Below are positions 1-10,100 of a stretch of DNA of 64,000 bases, piece by piece (positions within the stretch are counted from its first letter, which is position 1; the number at the start of each line of letters is the position of its first letter). The DNA lies in NCBI GenBank assembly GCA_016125275.1, contig WGMB01000004.1, forward strand, positions 372,001 to 436,000, written 5' to 3'. This DNA comes from Acidobacteriota bacterium (GTDB taxonomy: Bacteria; Acidobacteriota; Terriglobia; Bryobacterales; UBA6623). Position numbers and translations under genes: made by a program. The notes beneath the pieces are model-generated. The model was given only the letters and a program-made list of their open reading frames with translations. It was not told the DNA's origin and did no database searches.

Positions 1-1
1 C

Positions 2-1282
2 CCGATGACGCAGGCGCCCCACTTCGCGCCGCGCGCCAAGAACGTGATCTTCCTGTTCCTCAACGGAGGCTTGTCGCAGGTTGACACCTTCGACCCTAAG
101 CCGGAGCTGCAGAAGCGTGACGGCGAGCCGATGCCGGGTCCGAAGATCAAGACGGATCGCGCCGCGGGCAGCCTGATGAAGTCGCCGTTCGCCTTCCGCA
201 AGCGCGGACAAAGCGGCATCGAGGTTGCTGAGATCTTCGACAAGCTGGGCGACGCGATCGACGACTTCTGCGTGATTCGCTCCTGCTACTCCGACAACGG
301 CAATCACGGCCCCTCGCTGATGCTGATGAACTGCGGCCATCAGTTGCCGGGCCGGCCGTCGCTGGGCTCTTGGGTGACCTACGGCCTGGGCACGGAGAAC
401 CAGAACCTGCCCGGCTTCGTGGTGTTGTGTCCGGGCTACCCGGTCATGGGCCCCGTGCTGTGGTCGTCGGCGTTCCTGCCGAACTCCTACCAGGGCGCCT
501 ACATCCCCAATGGCGAGAGCGATCCGGAGAAACTGCTGCAGAACATCCGCAACCACGCGATGACGGCGGATCAGCAGCAGCGGCAGCTCGAGCTGCTCGA
601 CAAGCTCGACAGCCACTACCTCGACCGCCTGGGTTATCAGCCGCAGCTCGAAGCCAGCATCCAGTCGATGGAAGTCGCCTACCGGATGCAGACCGAGGCG
701 CCCGAGGTGTTCGACATTGCCAAGGAGTCGGCGGCGACGCGCGAACGCTACGGCGATACTGATTTCGGCCGAGGCTGCCTGATGTCGCTGCGCCTGGTGG
801 AGCACGGCGTCCGCATGGTGCAGGTGTACTACGGCAACTTCCAGCCGTGGGACAGCCACGACGACATCCTGGTGCACGGCAAGCTGGCGCGGCAGGTGGA
901 CGGCCCGATCGCGGCTCTCGTGGCCGACCTCAAGGAGCGCGGCTTGTTCGACGAGACGTTGCTGGTGATCGGCAGCGAGTTCGGACGGACGCCGATGATT
1001 CAGAACAGCGGTCTCGAGAAGATCGGTAAGGGCCGCGACCACAACGTGCCCGGCTACACGACGCTCATGGCCGGCGGCGGAATCAAAGGCGGCATCACCT
1101 ATGGCGCCACCGACGATTTCGGGTTCAAGGCGGTCGAGAACCCCGTCCACCCGCACGACATGCACGCGACCATGCTGCATCTGCTGGGCCTGGATCATAC
1201 CAAGCTGACCTATCGCTATAGCGGACGCGACTTCCGCCTCACCGACGTGGCCGGCAACGTCATCCACGACATCCTGGCCTAA
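2..1282 (+). CDS. DUF1501 domain protein, 5' end cut by window
   Basis: The protein starts essentially at the conserved core of DUF1501 proteins (sulfatase/alkaline-phosphatase-like fold): PHFAPRAKNVIFLFLNGG followed by LSQVDTFDPKP. Later it has GSEFGRTP and GRDHN, which in this family lie in the putative metal-binding core, and a C-terminal HPHDMHATMLHLLGLD segment. Full-length relatives are about 450-490 aa and begin with a Tat signal. That signal is missing here and the reading frame is open to the left edge, so the ATG at 5 is probably internal and the gene starts outside the window. DUF1501 genes in Acidobacteria and Planctomycetes usually follow a DUF1549/DUF1553 cytochrome-like gene; that partner would lie to the left. 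The biochemical substrate of the family is not established. Family call is firm, function unknown. Confidence 0.9.
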   Translation, partial: PMTQAPHFAPRAKNVIFLFLNGGLSQVDTFDPKPELQKRDGEPMPGPKIKTDRAAGSLMKSPFAFRKRGQSGIEVAEIFDKLGDAIDDFCVIRSCYSDNGNHGPSLMLMNCGHQLPGRPSLGSWVTYGLGTENQNLPGFVVLCPGYPVMGPVLWSSAFLPNSYQGAYIPNGESDPEKLLQNIRNHAMTADQQQRQLELLDKLDSHYLDRLGYQPQLEASIQSMEVAYRMQTEAPEVFDIAKESAATRERYGDTDFGRGCLMSLRLVEHGVRMVQVYYGNFQPWDSHDDILVHGKLARQVDGPIAALVADLKERGLFDETLLVIGSEFGRTPMIQNSGLEKIGKGRDHNVPGYTTLMAGGGIKGGITYGATDDFGFKAVENPVHPHDMHATMLHLLGLDHTKLTYRYSGRDFRLTDVAGNVIHDILA

Positions 1283-1337
1283 CGTACAGAGTCGGTTGGC
1301 CGTTGCGACGGCGGCAGGTATAGACTGCCAGTCAGCC

Positions 1338-3500
1338 ATGAGGAAGTTGATCGTCGCGGCGCTGGGCGGGTTGCTGGCGACCGCCGGGGCGGTTCCACTC
1401 GCAGCGCAGGAGCCCGCCCCTGCGCCGGCCAACTATCAGATCGACGCCGGGCTCCTGGAGCTCGAAGTTCGAGTAACGGACAAGAAGGGCCGTCCGGTCG
1501 ACTCCCTTGAGATCGAAGATTTTGCGGCGCTGGAGGACGGCGCCGCTCGGCGCATCCTCTCGCTCGAGTACGTTCCGGCGACCCGAGGCGCGCAGGCGGA
1601 CCCCACGGCGGTCGAGCCGAATCGCGTCAGTCGTGTGCTGATCCTGCTCGACGCTCCTCCGACCGACACGGTCCGGGTCGTCCCGGCTGTGCGGCGCTTC
1701 ATCCGCGACAGGCTGCCGCCCGGCTTACTGGTTTCGCTGCAAGGGCTGGCATTCACCGACGACAAAGAGGAGTTGCTGGACCAGCTCGAGCGGCGCGCCT
1801 GGACGCGGGACGCTCTGACGCAATCCGATTCGCGGCTGCTCGACGCCAGCGTACAGTTCATCGGTCAAGTGCAGGACTATGCGGCCAATGTGGTGGAGGA
1901 CCAATACGGGCGCTCGAAGCTGTTTCGGTATCTGAGCCTGATGGAAGGCTTGGCGGAGTATCCCGGCCGCAAGAGTGTGGCGTTGTTTTCGCAGGGCTTC
2001 CCAGTGGGTTATAACCTGGACTCCCAGCAGTTCTCCAATCTCCAGGATTCGGACCTGTTGCGGCGCATGCGCGGCGAGGCGACGCGCAATCGGATTCACT
2101 TCTACACGGTGGATGTGCGTGGGCTGAAGGCCCTGAGCGCGAACGCCGACGCCTCCTACAACTCCGCCACGCCGGAGGTCAGCGGCCCGTTCCAGGGAGC
2201 CAACGGAGGGTCTCTGGGCGCCGGGGCCGAGCTGCAGTTGCAGCAGAACGGGCTGGTCGTCATCGCCAATCAGACCGGCGGCGAAGCGTTCATCAGCGGC
2301 AACGATTTGGGGAAGGCGTTCGACGCCGTCGCTCGCGACGAAGGCGGCTACTACCTTTTGTCCTACATGATTCCGCCCACGGAGCGCCTCGACCAGGAGC
2401 GCAACATCGAGATCAAGGTTGCGCGGCCCGATGTGCAGTTGGAGTATCAGCGACGCTACTACGACCAGAAGTCGTTTGAGGCCGTCATGGAGCAAGCGCG
2501 CGAAAGCCGCAGCCACGAGACCGAGGAGATGGCCAGCCCCACGACCGACAAGGCGCCGGCGGCGGCCCGCGACGCCTATCGCAAGGCGCTCGACATCCTC
2601 AGCAAGGGGCCGAACGAGCTGGACGCAGCCATCCGCGAGCTCGAGCGCGCAACGTCCCTTTATCCCAAGTTTGCTCTGGCGTGGACCTTGCTCGGCAATC
2701 TGCGCGTCGCCGACGGAGACTCGAGGACGGCGTTGGACGCCTTCGAGCGCGCCATCAAGGCCGACGCCGACTTCGCCCCCGCCTATCGCCGCTTGGCCCG
2801 TACGGCGGAGGTCGAAGGCGACTGGAAGACCGTGCGCGCCACGGCCCGGCGCTGGCTAAAGGAGCATTCGGATGATCCGGCGGGCCTCTTCGAGCTGGCC
2901 CTCAGCTCCTGGAACCTGGGCGACGCCGCTGCCGCCGCTGAAGCGGCTCAGAAGGTGATCGACGGCGGAGCGGCCGCCTCGTTTCCGCGCGCCCGGCTCG
3001 TCCTGGGGCTCGCGGAAGCGGCGCAAGGCCGTCCCGACGAAGCGGCGCGGCAATACGAGTCCTATCTGGAGCTGGCGCGGGACGCTCCCGACCGGGACGC
3101 CATTGAGGAACGCCTAGCCGAGTGGCATGCGGCCGCGAGCCTCGAGGAGGTTCGGAATCAGGCCGCGCAGGGCCGCTGGCAGGACGTCGCGGCGGGAACC
3201 AGCCTCCTGATCGAAGAAGAACGCCAGCTCACCGGCGCCCACTTCTTCTTTGCCCTGGCGCAATACAACCTGGGAGACCTGGGCGCCGCCTCCGCGCACG
3301 CGGACCTCGCGGCCGCCCGGCCGGACGCCGCGCGATTGCCGGAGATCGCCTACTTGCGAGGGTTGCTGGCGGCGGACCGGGGCGATCTGGAGCAGGCGGC
3401 GCGGGAGTTTCGGGCCTACCTGGCGGCGCAGCCCGAATCGCCGTTCCGGCCGGCGCTGGAAAAGCGCTTGGCGGAGTGGGCGAAGGCTGCCGAGAAGTGA
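1338..3500 (+). CDS. VWFA-related (acidobacterial type) protein with C-terminal TPRs
   Basis: The protein is exported: a signal peptide (MRKLIVAALGGLLATAGA...LAAQ) begins at the ATG at 1338. A TTG at 1296 would add 14 residues ahead of the signal and is less likely. Residues about 35-400 match the VWFA-related domain common in Acidobacteria, with an early VRVTDKKGRPV segment, a GRKSVALFSQGF strand and HFYTVDVRG. The usual DxSxS metal site is replaced by DAPPTDT, so classical metal binding is doubtful. Residues about 420-720 are tetratricopeptide repeats (for example AWTLLGNLRVADGDSRTALD). It follows the DUF1501 gene by 55 bases and converges on a receptor gene. A role in periplasmic or cell-surface protein interaction is inferred only from the domains. 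Confidence 0.85.
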   Translation: MRKLIVAALGGLLATAGAVPLAAQEPAPAPANYQIDAGLLELEVRVTDKKGRPVDSLEIEDFAALEDGAARRILSLEYVPATRGAQADPTAVEPNRVSRVLILLDAPPTDTVRVVPAVRRFIRDRLPPGLLVSLQGLAFTDDKEELLDQLERRAWTRDALTQSDSRLLDASVQFIGQVQDYAANVVEDQYGRSKLFRYLSLMEGLAEYPGRKSVALFSQGFPVGYNLDSQQFSNLQDSDLLRRMRGEATRNRIHFYTVDVRGLKALSANADASYNSATPEVSGPFQGANGGSLGAGAELQLQQNGLVVIANQTGGEAFISGNDLGKAFDAVARDEGGYYLLSYMIPPTERLDQERNIEIKVARPDVQLEYQRRYYDQKSFEAVMEQARESRSHETEEMASPTTDKAPAAARDAYRKALDILSKGPNELDAAIRELERATSLYPKFALAWTLLGNLRVADGDSRTALDAFERAIKADADFAPAYRRLARTAEVEGDWKTVRATARRWLKEHSDDPAGLFELALSSWNLGDAAAAAEAAQKVIDGGAAASFPRARLVLGLAEAAQGRPDEAARQYESYLELARDAPDRDAIEERLAEWHAAASLEEVRNQAAQGRWQDVAAGTSLLIEEERQLTGAHFFFALAQYNLGDLGAASAHADLAAARPDAARLPEIAYLRGLLAADRGDLEQAAREFRAYLAAQPESPFRPALEKRLAEWAKAAEK

Positions 3501-3502
3501 GA

Positions 3503-3533
3503 AGGCCGCCGACGCTGTTCGCGCCGGCGGCCT
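3503..3533. terminator. Hairpin between convergent genes
   Basis: A perfect 9-bp GC stem (aggccgccg at 3503-3511 pairing with cggcggcct at 3525-3533) sits between the convergent stops at 3500 and 3561. A second palindrome, gcccccgcgggggc, lies at 3545-3558 directly after the receptor stop. T-tracts are poor, so termination activity is inferred from position. Confidence 0.5.
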
Positions 3534-3560
3534 CCGGGGTTCAAGCCCCCGCGGGGGCGG

Positions 3561-6500
3561 TTAGAATTCCAGTCGCAGAGCCAACTGGGAAACGCGGCCG
3601 CCCTTGCCCGTCAGCACGCTGCTGACGACGCCGAAGCCGGCCTTGCCGCGCGACTGGTCCGGGTTGGCGAACTGCGCGTGGTTGGGCATGTTGTAGAAGT
3701 CCGCGCGGAACTGCAGCCGCAGACGCTCCGTGAAGTCGAACCACTTGTGGACCGAGGCGTCGATGTTCGCGATGCCCGGACCGCAGCAGAACGAGGACGG
3801 CGCGTTGCCGAAGTTGCCGACGCCCGGCGCCGAGAACAGCGACGTGTCAAAGAACGTCGTCCCCTTCACGTTGTCGCGCCAGTTGGCCGCCTTGGTGGGG
3901 TAGTCGGTGACGTTCGACCGCTGGCTGCCCGAGTAGACGTTACTCGTATTGGTATTCTCGATCACCGAATACGGGGAGCCCGTACGGAACTCCGTGATCA
4001 CGCCCAGACCCCACCCGCCGGCGAGGGTCTCGAGGAAGCCGTTGGAGAGCTCGAACTTGCGTCCCTTGCCCACCGGTACGTCATACACCGCGCTCAGCGC
4101 CACGCGGTGGCGGATATCCGAGCCGGAGTAGGACCTGTCGAGGTAGCGCAGCTCATAGTGCTGGTAGCGATTGCCGGCCAGACCCGCGAGCTCGGAGTTG
4201 CCCTCGATGTCGTCGAGGTACTTCGCCCAGGTGTAGTTCATCAACAGGTTCAGGCCGTTGGAGTAGCGCTTCTCGATCTTGAGGTTCCCCGAGTGGTAGC
4301 TCGAGTTGCCCCAGTCGGGGGAGCGTTGGTTGACGGCGTTGAAGGTCGGGAACAGCCGCAGCTGCTGCGACTGCTTGGCCGGACCATGTCCGTCGACCAG
4401 CGGAATCTGGTTCCAGTTGAAGGTGTTCCCGCCGAGTCGGTGGCCCATGTTGGCCATATAGGTCGCCTCGACCAGGAAGTTGTGCGCCAGTTGCTTCTGG
4501 ATGCTGAAGTTCCACTGCTGCACCTGCCCGTTGCGCTGGTTCTGGCGCAGGTAGTCCGGCGAGATGCGCGGCGACTGCCCGAACTGCACCGAACCGAAGC
4601 CCGGTCCGAGCTCATCCCGCGTGGTGTCCGGCATGCCGTCGGCCAGGGTGAACGCGCGCGTGAAGCCGCCGTCGGGCGAGGTGAAGCTTCCGGTCGTGCT
4701 GAAGCCGAGCGCAAAGGCGTTCGGTACGGCGCCGCTGTATGCGCCGTAGTAGTTGATGGCGTAGCCGCTGCGGATCACCGTCGTATCGTTGAGCTTGTAG
4801 GCCAATCCGATCCGCGGCCCCAAGGCGCCCTTGTAGGTCTGGTGAGCGTACTTGCTCATGCCGTTCAAGCCCGCGAACGTGACGGTTCCGGGCAGCCCCG
4901 AGACGGGGTTGATGGCGTTCCAGTCGAAGCTGCTCAGGCGGTTGTTTCGGTCCCACAAGGGCGTGTCGAACTCGTAGCGGACGCCCAGGTTCAGGGTCAG
5001 CTTCGAGGTCGCTTTCCAGTCATCCTGGACGTAGAAGCCCCAGTAGTCGGTACGGCGGTCCAGGATGTCGGCGTCGTTGATCGACGCAGAGCTGACCTGG
5101 CCGATCAATAGCTCGGCCAAGCCCACGCCCGCGGCCCCCTGGTAGCCCGTGGCGCGGTTGCCGAAGGTGAACGAGCCGCCGGTCTGGTTGTTCTGATCGT
5201 CGATGTTGCGGCTGTAGCGGTAGTTGACGCCGTACTTGACCTGGTGCGAGCCCTTGACCCAGGTCTGGTTCTCGACGATCTCAATGGTCCGGATCGGGTC
5301 CTGGATCCGCTCCTGGTTGCCCGGTACCAAGGCGGTCAGGCCGTTGACGGCGAAGTGGGCGAACGACTCCGGATTGACGCCCTGGATGCCGAGGTCGCCG
5401 TTGGCGCCCGAGAAGCGGGCCGCCGAACGGTTGATGTGCTTACGGTCGCCCCAGTTGAAGCGGAACTCGTTGATCACCGTCGGCGAGAAGTTGTGGATCC
5501 AATTGACCGTCGTGTTCTTGTGCCGGTTCTCGCGAATGCCGGCGCGCGGGTCGGCGTAGGCGTTGGGGAACACGGCCGGGATAACCTCCGGCGCCTGCAC
5601 CCACATGAAGCGAACCGAAACGCGATCGTTGTTCGAGAGGTTGTGGTCCCACTTGCCGGTCCAGAAGTCCTGGCTCAGCGAGTTGGAGGCGTTGTTGACG
5701 TAGTTGTTGGCCGGCAGCTTGTTGAGCGGGCTGGCGACGTTGGGGTCCGGGTAGAGCTGCGCCACTTGGCCGCCGATGCGGTCGATGCGGCTCTGGGGAA
5801 TGATGTTGTTGGCGAACACGCCGCCTAGGGGATCCGCCAGCGTCAGCCCCGCGATGTTGGAGAAGTCGCCATTCTTCTCTGGAATGTTCGGCACGTCGTC
5901 GCTCGAGTACGTCACGCCGTCGCGGCGCCGGGAGCCCTGATAGTTGAAGAAAAAGAAGGACTTGTTCTTCTTGATCGGGCCGCCGAGCGAACCGCCGAAG
6001 ATGTTGTAGCGCAACGGCGCCTTGGTCTTGGCGAAGAATGAACGAGCGTCCATCGCGTTGTTGCGGAAGAACTCGTACATGGCGCCGTGCATCTTGTTGG
6101 TGCCGGAGCGCGTGGTCATGATGATGTAGCCGCCGCCGGCGCGTCCGTACTCGGCCGCGTAGTTGTTCTGCTCGGCCTTGAACTCCTGCAGCGCTTCCGC
6201 CGGCGGATTGAGCGCAAGCTGCTGCGTTCCGATCGCCATGTTCTGCACGACCGAGCCGTCCAGCGTCCACATCTGGTTCTGGGAGCGGCCGCCGGCCATG
6301 GAAAATTTGGGCACGGCCTCGCCGCCGTCTTCGGAGCGGAACGAGACGTTGCCCATCAACCGTACCAGCGAGGCGCTGCGGCGGCTGACCATCGGCATGT
6401 TCATCACCTGCTCGCGCTCGATGAACTGGCCCACCGACGAGGTGGCCGATTCGAGCAGCGGAGTGGTGGCTTCGACCGTCACAACCTCGGTGATCTCGCC

Positions 6501-6851
6501 CACTTCCAGTTGAGCGTTCACCGTGCGCGTGAAACCGGTGTCAAGCGTGACGCCGGGCTGGCTGAACGCCTTGAAACCGGTGTACTCGACCACGACGATG
6601 TAGTCGCCGGGCGTGACGTTGGGAAAGACGTAGCTGCCGGACTGGTTCGTCTGGGCCGTCTGTTCGACGCCCGTGGCCATGTTGCTGATCGTGACTGTGG
6701 CGCCCGGAATGACGGCGCCCGTGTTGTCCGTCACCGTTCCTGTCAAACGGCTCTGCCCCTGTGCCAGAACCGTGGGCGCTGCGAGCAGCAGCGCCGCCAG
6801 CCAAATGGTGAGCGTCGCAGCCCACGCCTTGGCCTTCCTTCTTGTTTTCAT
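3561..6851 (-). CDS. TonB-dependent-receptor-like outer-membrane protein (family A, copy 1)
   Basis: This is a 1,096-aa outer-membrane beta-barrel protein of the Oar-like type found in large numbers in Acidobacteria. The ATG at 6851 opens a signal peptide ending TVLAQ. It is followed by a carboxypeptidase-regulatory-like beta-sandwich (about residues 34-120; LTGTVTDNTGAVIPGATV), a plug-like region (EFKAEQNNYAAEYGRAGGG), and a long barrel rich in aromatic residues. The last residues, ALRLEF, end in the terminal Phe typical of BAM-inserted barrels. It is divergent from a close paralogue at 7196, and the two share long near-identical blocks, so they come from a duplication with inversion. The substrate cannot be told from sequence; polymeric carbon compounds or siderophores are only guesses. 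Confidence 0.9.
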   Translation of the reverse strand: MKTRRKAKAWAATLTIWLAALLLAAPTVLAQGQSRLTGTVTDNTGAVIPGATVTISNMATGVEQTAQTNQSGSYVFPNVTPGDYIVVVEYTGFKAFSQPGVTLDTGFTRTVNAQLEVGEITEVVTVEATTPLLESATSSVGQFIEREQVMNMPMVSRRSASLVRLMGNVSFRSEDGGEAVPKFSMAGGRSQNQMWTLDGSVVQNMAIGTQQLALNPPAEALQEFKAEQNNYAAEYGRAGGGYIIMTTRSGTNKMHGAMYEFFRNNAMDARSFFAKTKAPLRYNIFGGSLGGPIKKNKSFFFFNYQGSRRRDGVTYSSDDVPNIPEKNGDFSNIAGLTLADPLGGVFANNIIPQSRIDRIGGQVAQLYPDPNVASPLNKLPANNYVNNASNSLSQDFWTGKWDHNLSNNDRVSVRFMWVQAPEVIPAVFPNAYADPRAGIRENRHKNTTVNWIHNFSPTVINEFRFNWGDRKHINRSAARFSGANGDLGIQGVNPESFAHFAVNGLTALVPGNQERIQDPIRTIEIVENQTWVKGSHQVKYGVNYRYSRNIDDQNNQTGGSFTFGNRATGYQGAAGVGLAELLIGQVSSASINDADILDRRTDYWGFYVQDDWKATSKLTLNLGVRYEFDTPLWDRNNRLSSFDWNAINPVSGLPGTVTFAGLNGMSKYAHQTYKGALGPRIGLAYKLNDTTVIRSGYAINYYGAYSGAVPNAFALGFSTTGSFTSPDGGFTRAFTLADGMPDTTRDELGPGFGSVQFGQSPRISPDYLRQNQRNGQVQQWNFSIQKQLAHNFLVEATYMANMGHRLGGNTFNWNQIPLVDGHGPAKQSQQLRLFPTFNAVNQRSPDWGNSSYHSGNLKIEKRYSNGLNLLMNYTWAKYLDDIEGNSELAGLAGNRYQHYELRYLDRSYSGSDIRHRVALSAVYDVPVGKGRKFELSNGFLETLAGGWGLGVITEFRTGSPYSVIENTNTSNVYSGSQRSNVTDYPTKAANWRDNVKGTTFFDTSLFSAPGVGNFGNAPSSFCCGPGIANIDASVHKWFDFTERLRLQFRADFYNMPNHAQFANPDQSRGKAGFGVVSSVLTGKGGRVSQLALRLEF

Positions 6852-7195
6852 TCAGTTAACCCTCTACCTAGTCTGATCGAAGACAACTCGATCCCCTTGA
6901 TTCGTAACGCAAGGAGTATAGCTTACGGGTGTACGTCACTGCCAAGTACGGAATGAAAATGATCCCGATTTTGTGGGTCTCGTCTGACGCGGATCATGTA
7001 CTGGACATAACACTGATCCACTACTCCTTACTCAAGGGGTGATTGAGGCATGCCGAATCGTACGAAGAATCAGTTCCGTGGCAGGGCGCCGCTCGACCGC
7101 GCGGAAGCCTACCATCGCCCAAAGTGGCAGCAAAGCGGCCGCCTGCGGGCGACGTGTAAGCGCTGCCATCGTTTACGAGGTTTGGGGGTATTGAC
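6852..7195. promoter_or_regulatory. Divergent intergenic region with an imperfect inverted repeat
   Basis: These 344 bases separate two divergent receptor paralogues and hold no convincing gene. Reading outward toward each receptor, both sides carry the block order ACTCCTT, CAAGGGG, GAG. Toward copy 1 (minus strand) the blocks are at 6917-6911, 6899-6893 and 6889-6887. Toward copy 2 (plus strand) they are at 7023-7029, 7033-7039 and 7045-7047. The gaps between blocks differ (11 versus 3 bases after the first), and so do the distances to the start codons (35 versus 148 bases). The arrangement suggests duplicated promoter or operator sequence that was inverted together with the genes. Confidence 0.5.
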
Positions 7196-10100
7196 ATGCA
7201 AGTTCGCGTTTCCGACGCCCTGTCGCGCGTCGGGATGCTTGCGCTGATACTTTTCTCCTTGGCCGGCGCCGCGTTGGCGCAGGATCAAGGCCGGCTCACC
7301 GGCACGGTGAGCGACGACACGGGCGCCGTCATTCCAGGCGCCGCACTCACCCTGACGAATCAATCGACGGGCGTTTCTCTGACGGCGGAGTCCAACGCCA
7401 CCGGGACCTACGTGTTTCCCTACGTGGCGCCGGGGGCGTACTCGCTGCGCGCCGAATTCGAAGGATTCAAAACGTCGGACTTGAGCGGCATCGTGCTCGA
7501 GACCGGCAACACCCGCACGGTGAACGTCACCATGGTCGTCGGTCAGTTGACCGAGGTCGTGACCGTCGACGCCACGGCGCCGCTGCTGGATGCGGCGACG
7601 TCCAGCGTCGGCCAGTTCATCGAGCGCCAGACCGTGTTCAACATGCCTCTGCAGAGCCGCCGCAGCGCCTCGCTCGTGCGTCTGCTGGGCAATGTCACCT
7701 ATCGCTCCGAAGACGGCGGCGAGCAGGTGCCGAAGTTCTCCATGGGCGGCGGCCGCTCGCAGAACCAGATGTGGACGCTGGACGGCTCGGTCGTCCAGAA
7801 CATGTCGCTCGGCGTGCAGCAGCTGGGTCTGAACCCGCCTGCTGAATCGCTGCAGGAGTTCAAGGCCGAGCAGAACAACTACGCGGCCGAGTACGGACGC
7901 GCGGGCGGCGGCTTCATCGTCATGACCACCCGCTCAGGCACCAACGACCTGCACGGCGCGGCCTATGAGTTCTTCCGCAACAACGCGATGGACGCTCGCT
8001 CGTTCTTCTCGCCGGAGACTGCGCCGCTGCGCTACAACATCTTCGGCTCGTCGATCGGGGGCCCGATCGTCAAGAACAAGACGTTCTTCTTCTTCAACTA
8101 CGAGGGCGCCCGCCGTCGGGACGGCGTCACCTACTCGAGCGACGACGTGCCCAACATTCCTGAGCGGAGCGGCGACTTCTCCAACATCGCCGGACTGACG
8201 CTGAAGGACCCGCTGGGCGGCACGTTCGCCAACAACATCATTCCGCAAAGCCGGATCGACCGGATCGGCGGACAGGTCGTGCAGTTCTACCCGGATCCGA
8301 ACGTGTCGAGCCCGCTCACCAAGCTGCCGGCCAACAACTTCTTGGCCAACGCGTCGAACTCGCTCGAGCAGAACTACTTCACGACCAAGATCGATCACAA
8401 CCTCTCCCAGAACGACCGCATCTCGGGCCGTTTCATCTGGGTGAACGCTCCGGAAGTGATCCAAGCGGTGTTCCCGACCGCCTTCGCCGACCCGCGCGCA
8501 GGCACCCGCGCCAACCGCCACAAGAACGTGACGTTGAACTGGATTCACAACTTCTCTCCGACGGCGATCAACGAGTTCCGGTTCAACTTTGGCGACCGCA
8601 AGCACATCAACCGCAACGCCGGCTACACCTCGGGAATGAACGGTCAGCTCGGCATCGACGGCGTCAACCCCGATCCGTTCGCGCAGTTCACGGTCAACGG
8701 CTTGACCGCCTTGTCGACGACTCCGCAGGAGCGCATCCAGGACCCGATCCGGACGATCGAGCTGGTCAACAACCAGACCTACATCAAGGGTTCGCACCAG
8801 ATCAAATGGGGTCTGAACTGGCGCTACGCGCGGAACAAGGACATCTTCAACCCGACCACCGGCGGCACATTCAACTTCAACAACCGCGCCACCGGCGTGG
8901 GAACGGCCGAGCTGCTGCTGGGCTTGGTCAACTCCGCCGCGCGGGTCGAGACCGACGTCCTGGACAGCCGCACCGACTACTACGCGATCTTCGTGCAGGA
9001 CGACTGGAAGGCGACCTCGAAGCTGACCCTCAACTTCGGTCTGCGCTGGGAAGTGGACACTCCCCGCTGGGATCGCAACAACCGCCAGAGCAGCTTTGAC
9101 TGGCACCAGATCAATCCGGTCTCCGGGACCCCGGGCGTCGTGACGTTCGCGGGCCTGAACGGCTTGTCGAAGTACGCTCACAGCGTCTACACCGGCGCCT
9201 ACAGCCCGCGCTTCGGCTTTGCCTACCAGGCGGACTCGAAGACGGTCATTCGCGGCGGTTACGGCATCAACTACTACGGCGCCTACAGCGGCGCGGTGGC
9301 CAATCCGATGCGTCTGGGCTTCGGTCTGACGGGCAACTTCGCCTCGCCCGACGGCGGCTTGTCGCCGGCGTTCCTGCTGGGCAGCGGCATGCCGTCGATC
9401 GTTCGCGAGGATCTCACGCCGGCCTTCGGTGCAGTTCAGTTCGGCCAGCCCGGTCGCATCGCCATCGACTACATCGAAGACCAGCAGAAGAACGCCATGG
9501 CCCAGCAGTGGAACTTCGGCGTGCAGCGGCAGATGGGCACCTACATGATCGAGCTCACCTACATGGCCAACGTGGCGCACAACCTCGGTGGTCCGGGCTT
9601 CGATTGGAACCAGATCCCGCTGGTGAACGGCCATGGGCCGGCCAAGCAGTCGCAGCAGTTGCGCCTGTTCCCGCAGTTCCTCGGAGTCACCCAGCTCACG
9701 CCGGACTGGGGCAACTCGTCCTATCACTCCGGCAACGTGAAGGTGGAGAAACGCTACTCGGGCGGCTTCAACATGCTGGTCAACTACACCTGGTCGAAGT
9801 ACCTCGACAACGTCGAAGGCAACTCCGAGCTGGCGGGCTTGGCTGGCAACGGCTACACCCACTACGAGCTACGCAACCTCGACAAGTCGTACTCGGGTTC
9901 GGACATCCGGCATCGCCTCACGGCCAGCGCGGTCTACGAGCTGCCCGTCGGCAAGGGCCGGAAGTTCGATGTCTCGAACGGCTTCCTCGACACTGTCGTC
10001 GGCGGCTGGGGCGTGGGCGTGATCAGCGAGTTCCGGACCGGTTCGCCGTATTCGATTCTCGAGAACACCAACACCTTCAATACCTATGCCGCGCAGCGGT

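Noticed and set aside
3678-5111. Long open frame antisense to receptor A1
   Set aside because: It lies wholly inside a gene with clear family features; its translation is low-complexity Val/Arg/Gly/Leu text. Such frames are common in GC-rich DNA.
7934-9862. 642-codon open frame antisense to receptor A2
   Set aside because: Same reason; its text mirrors the other antisense frames opposite receptor genes and has no domain-like pattern.
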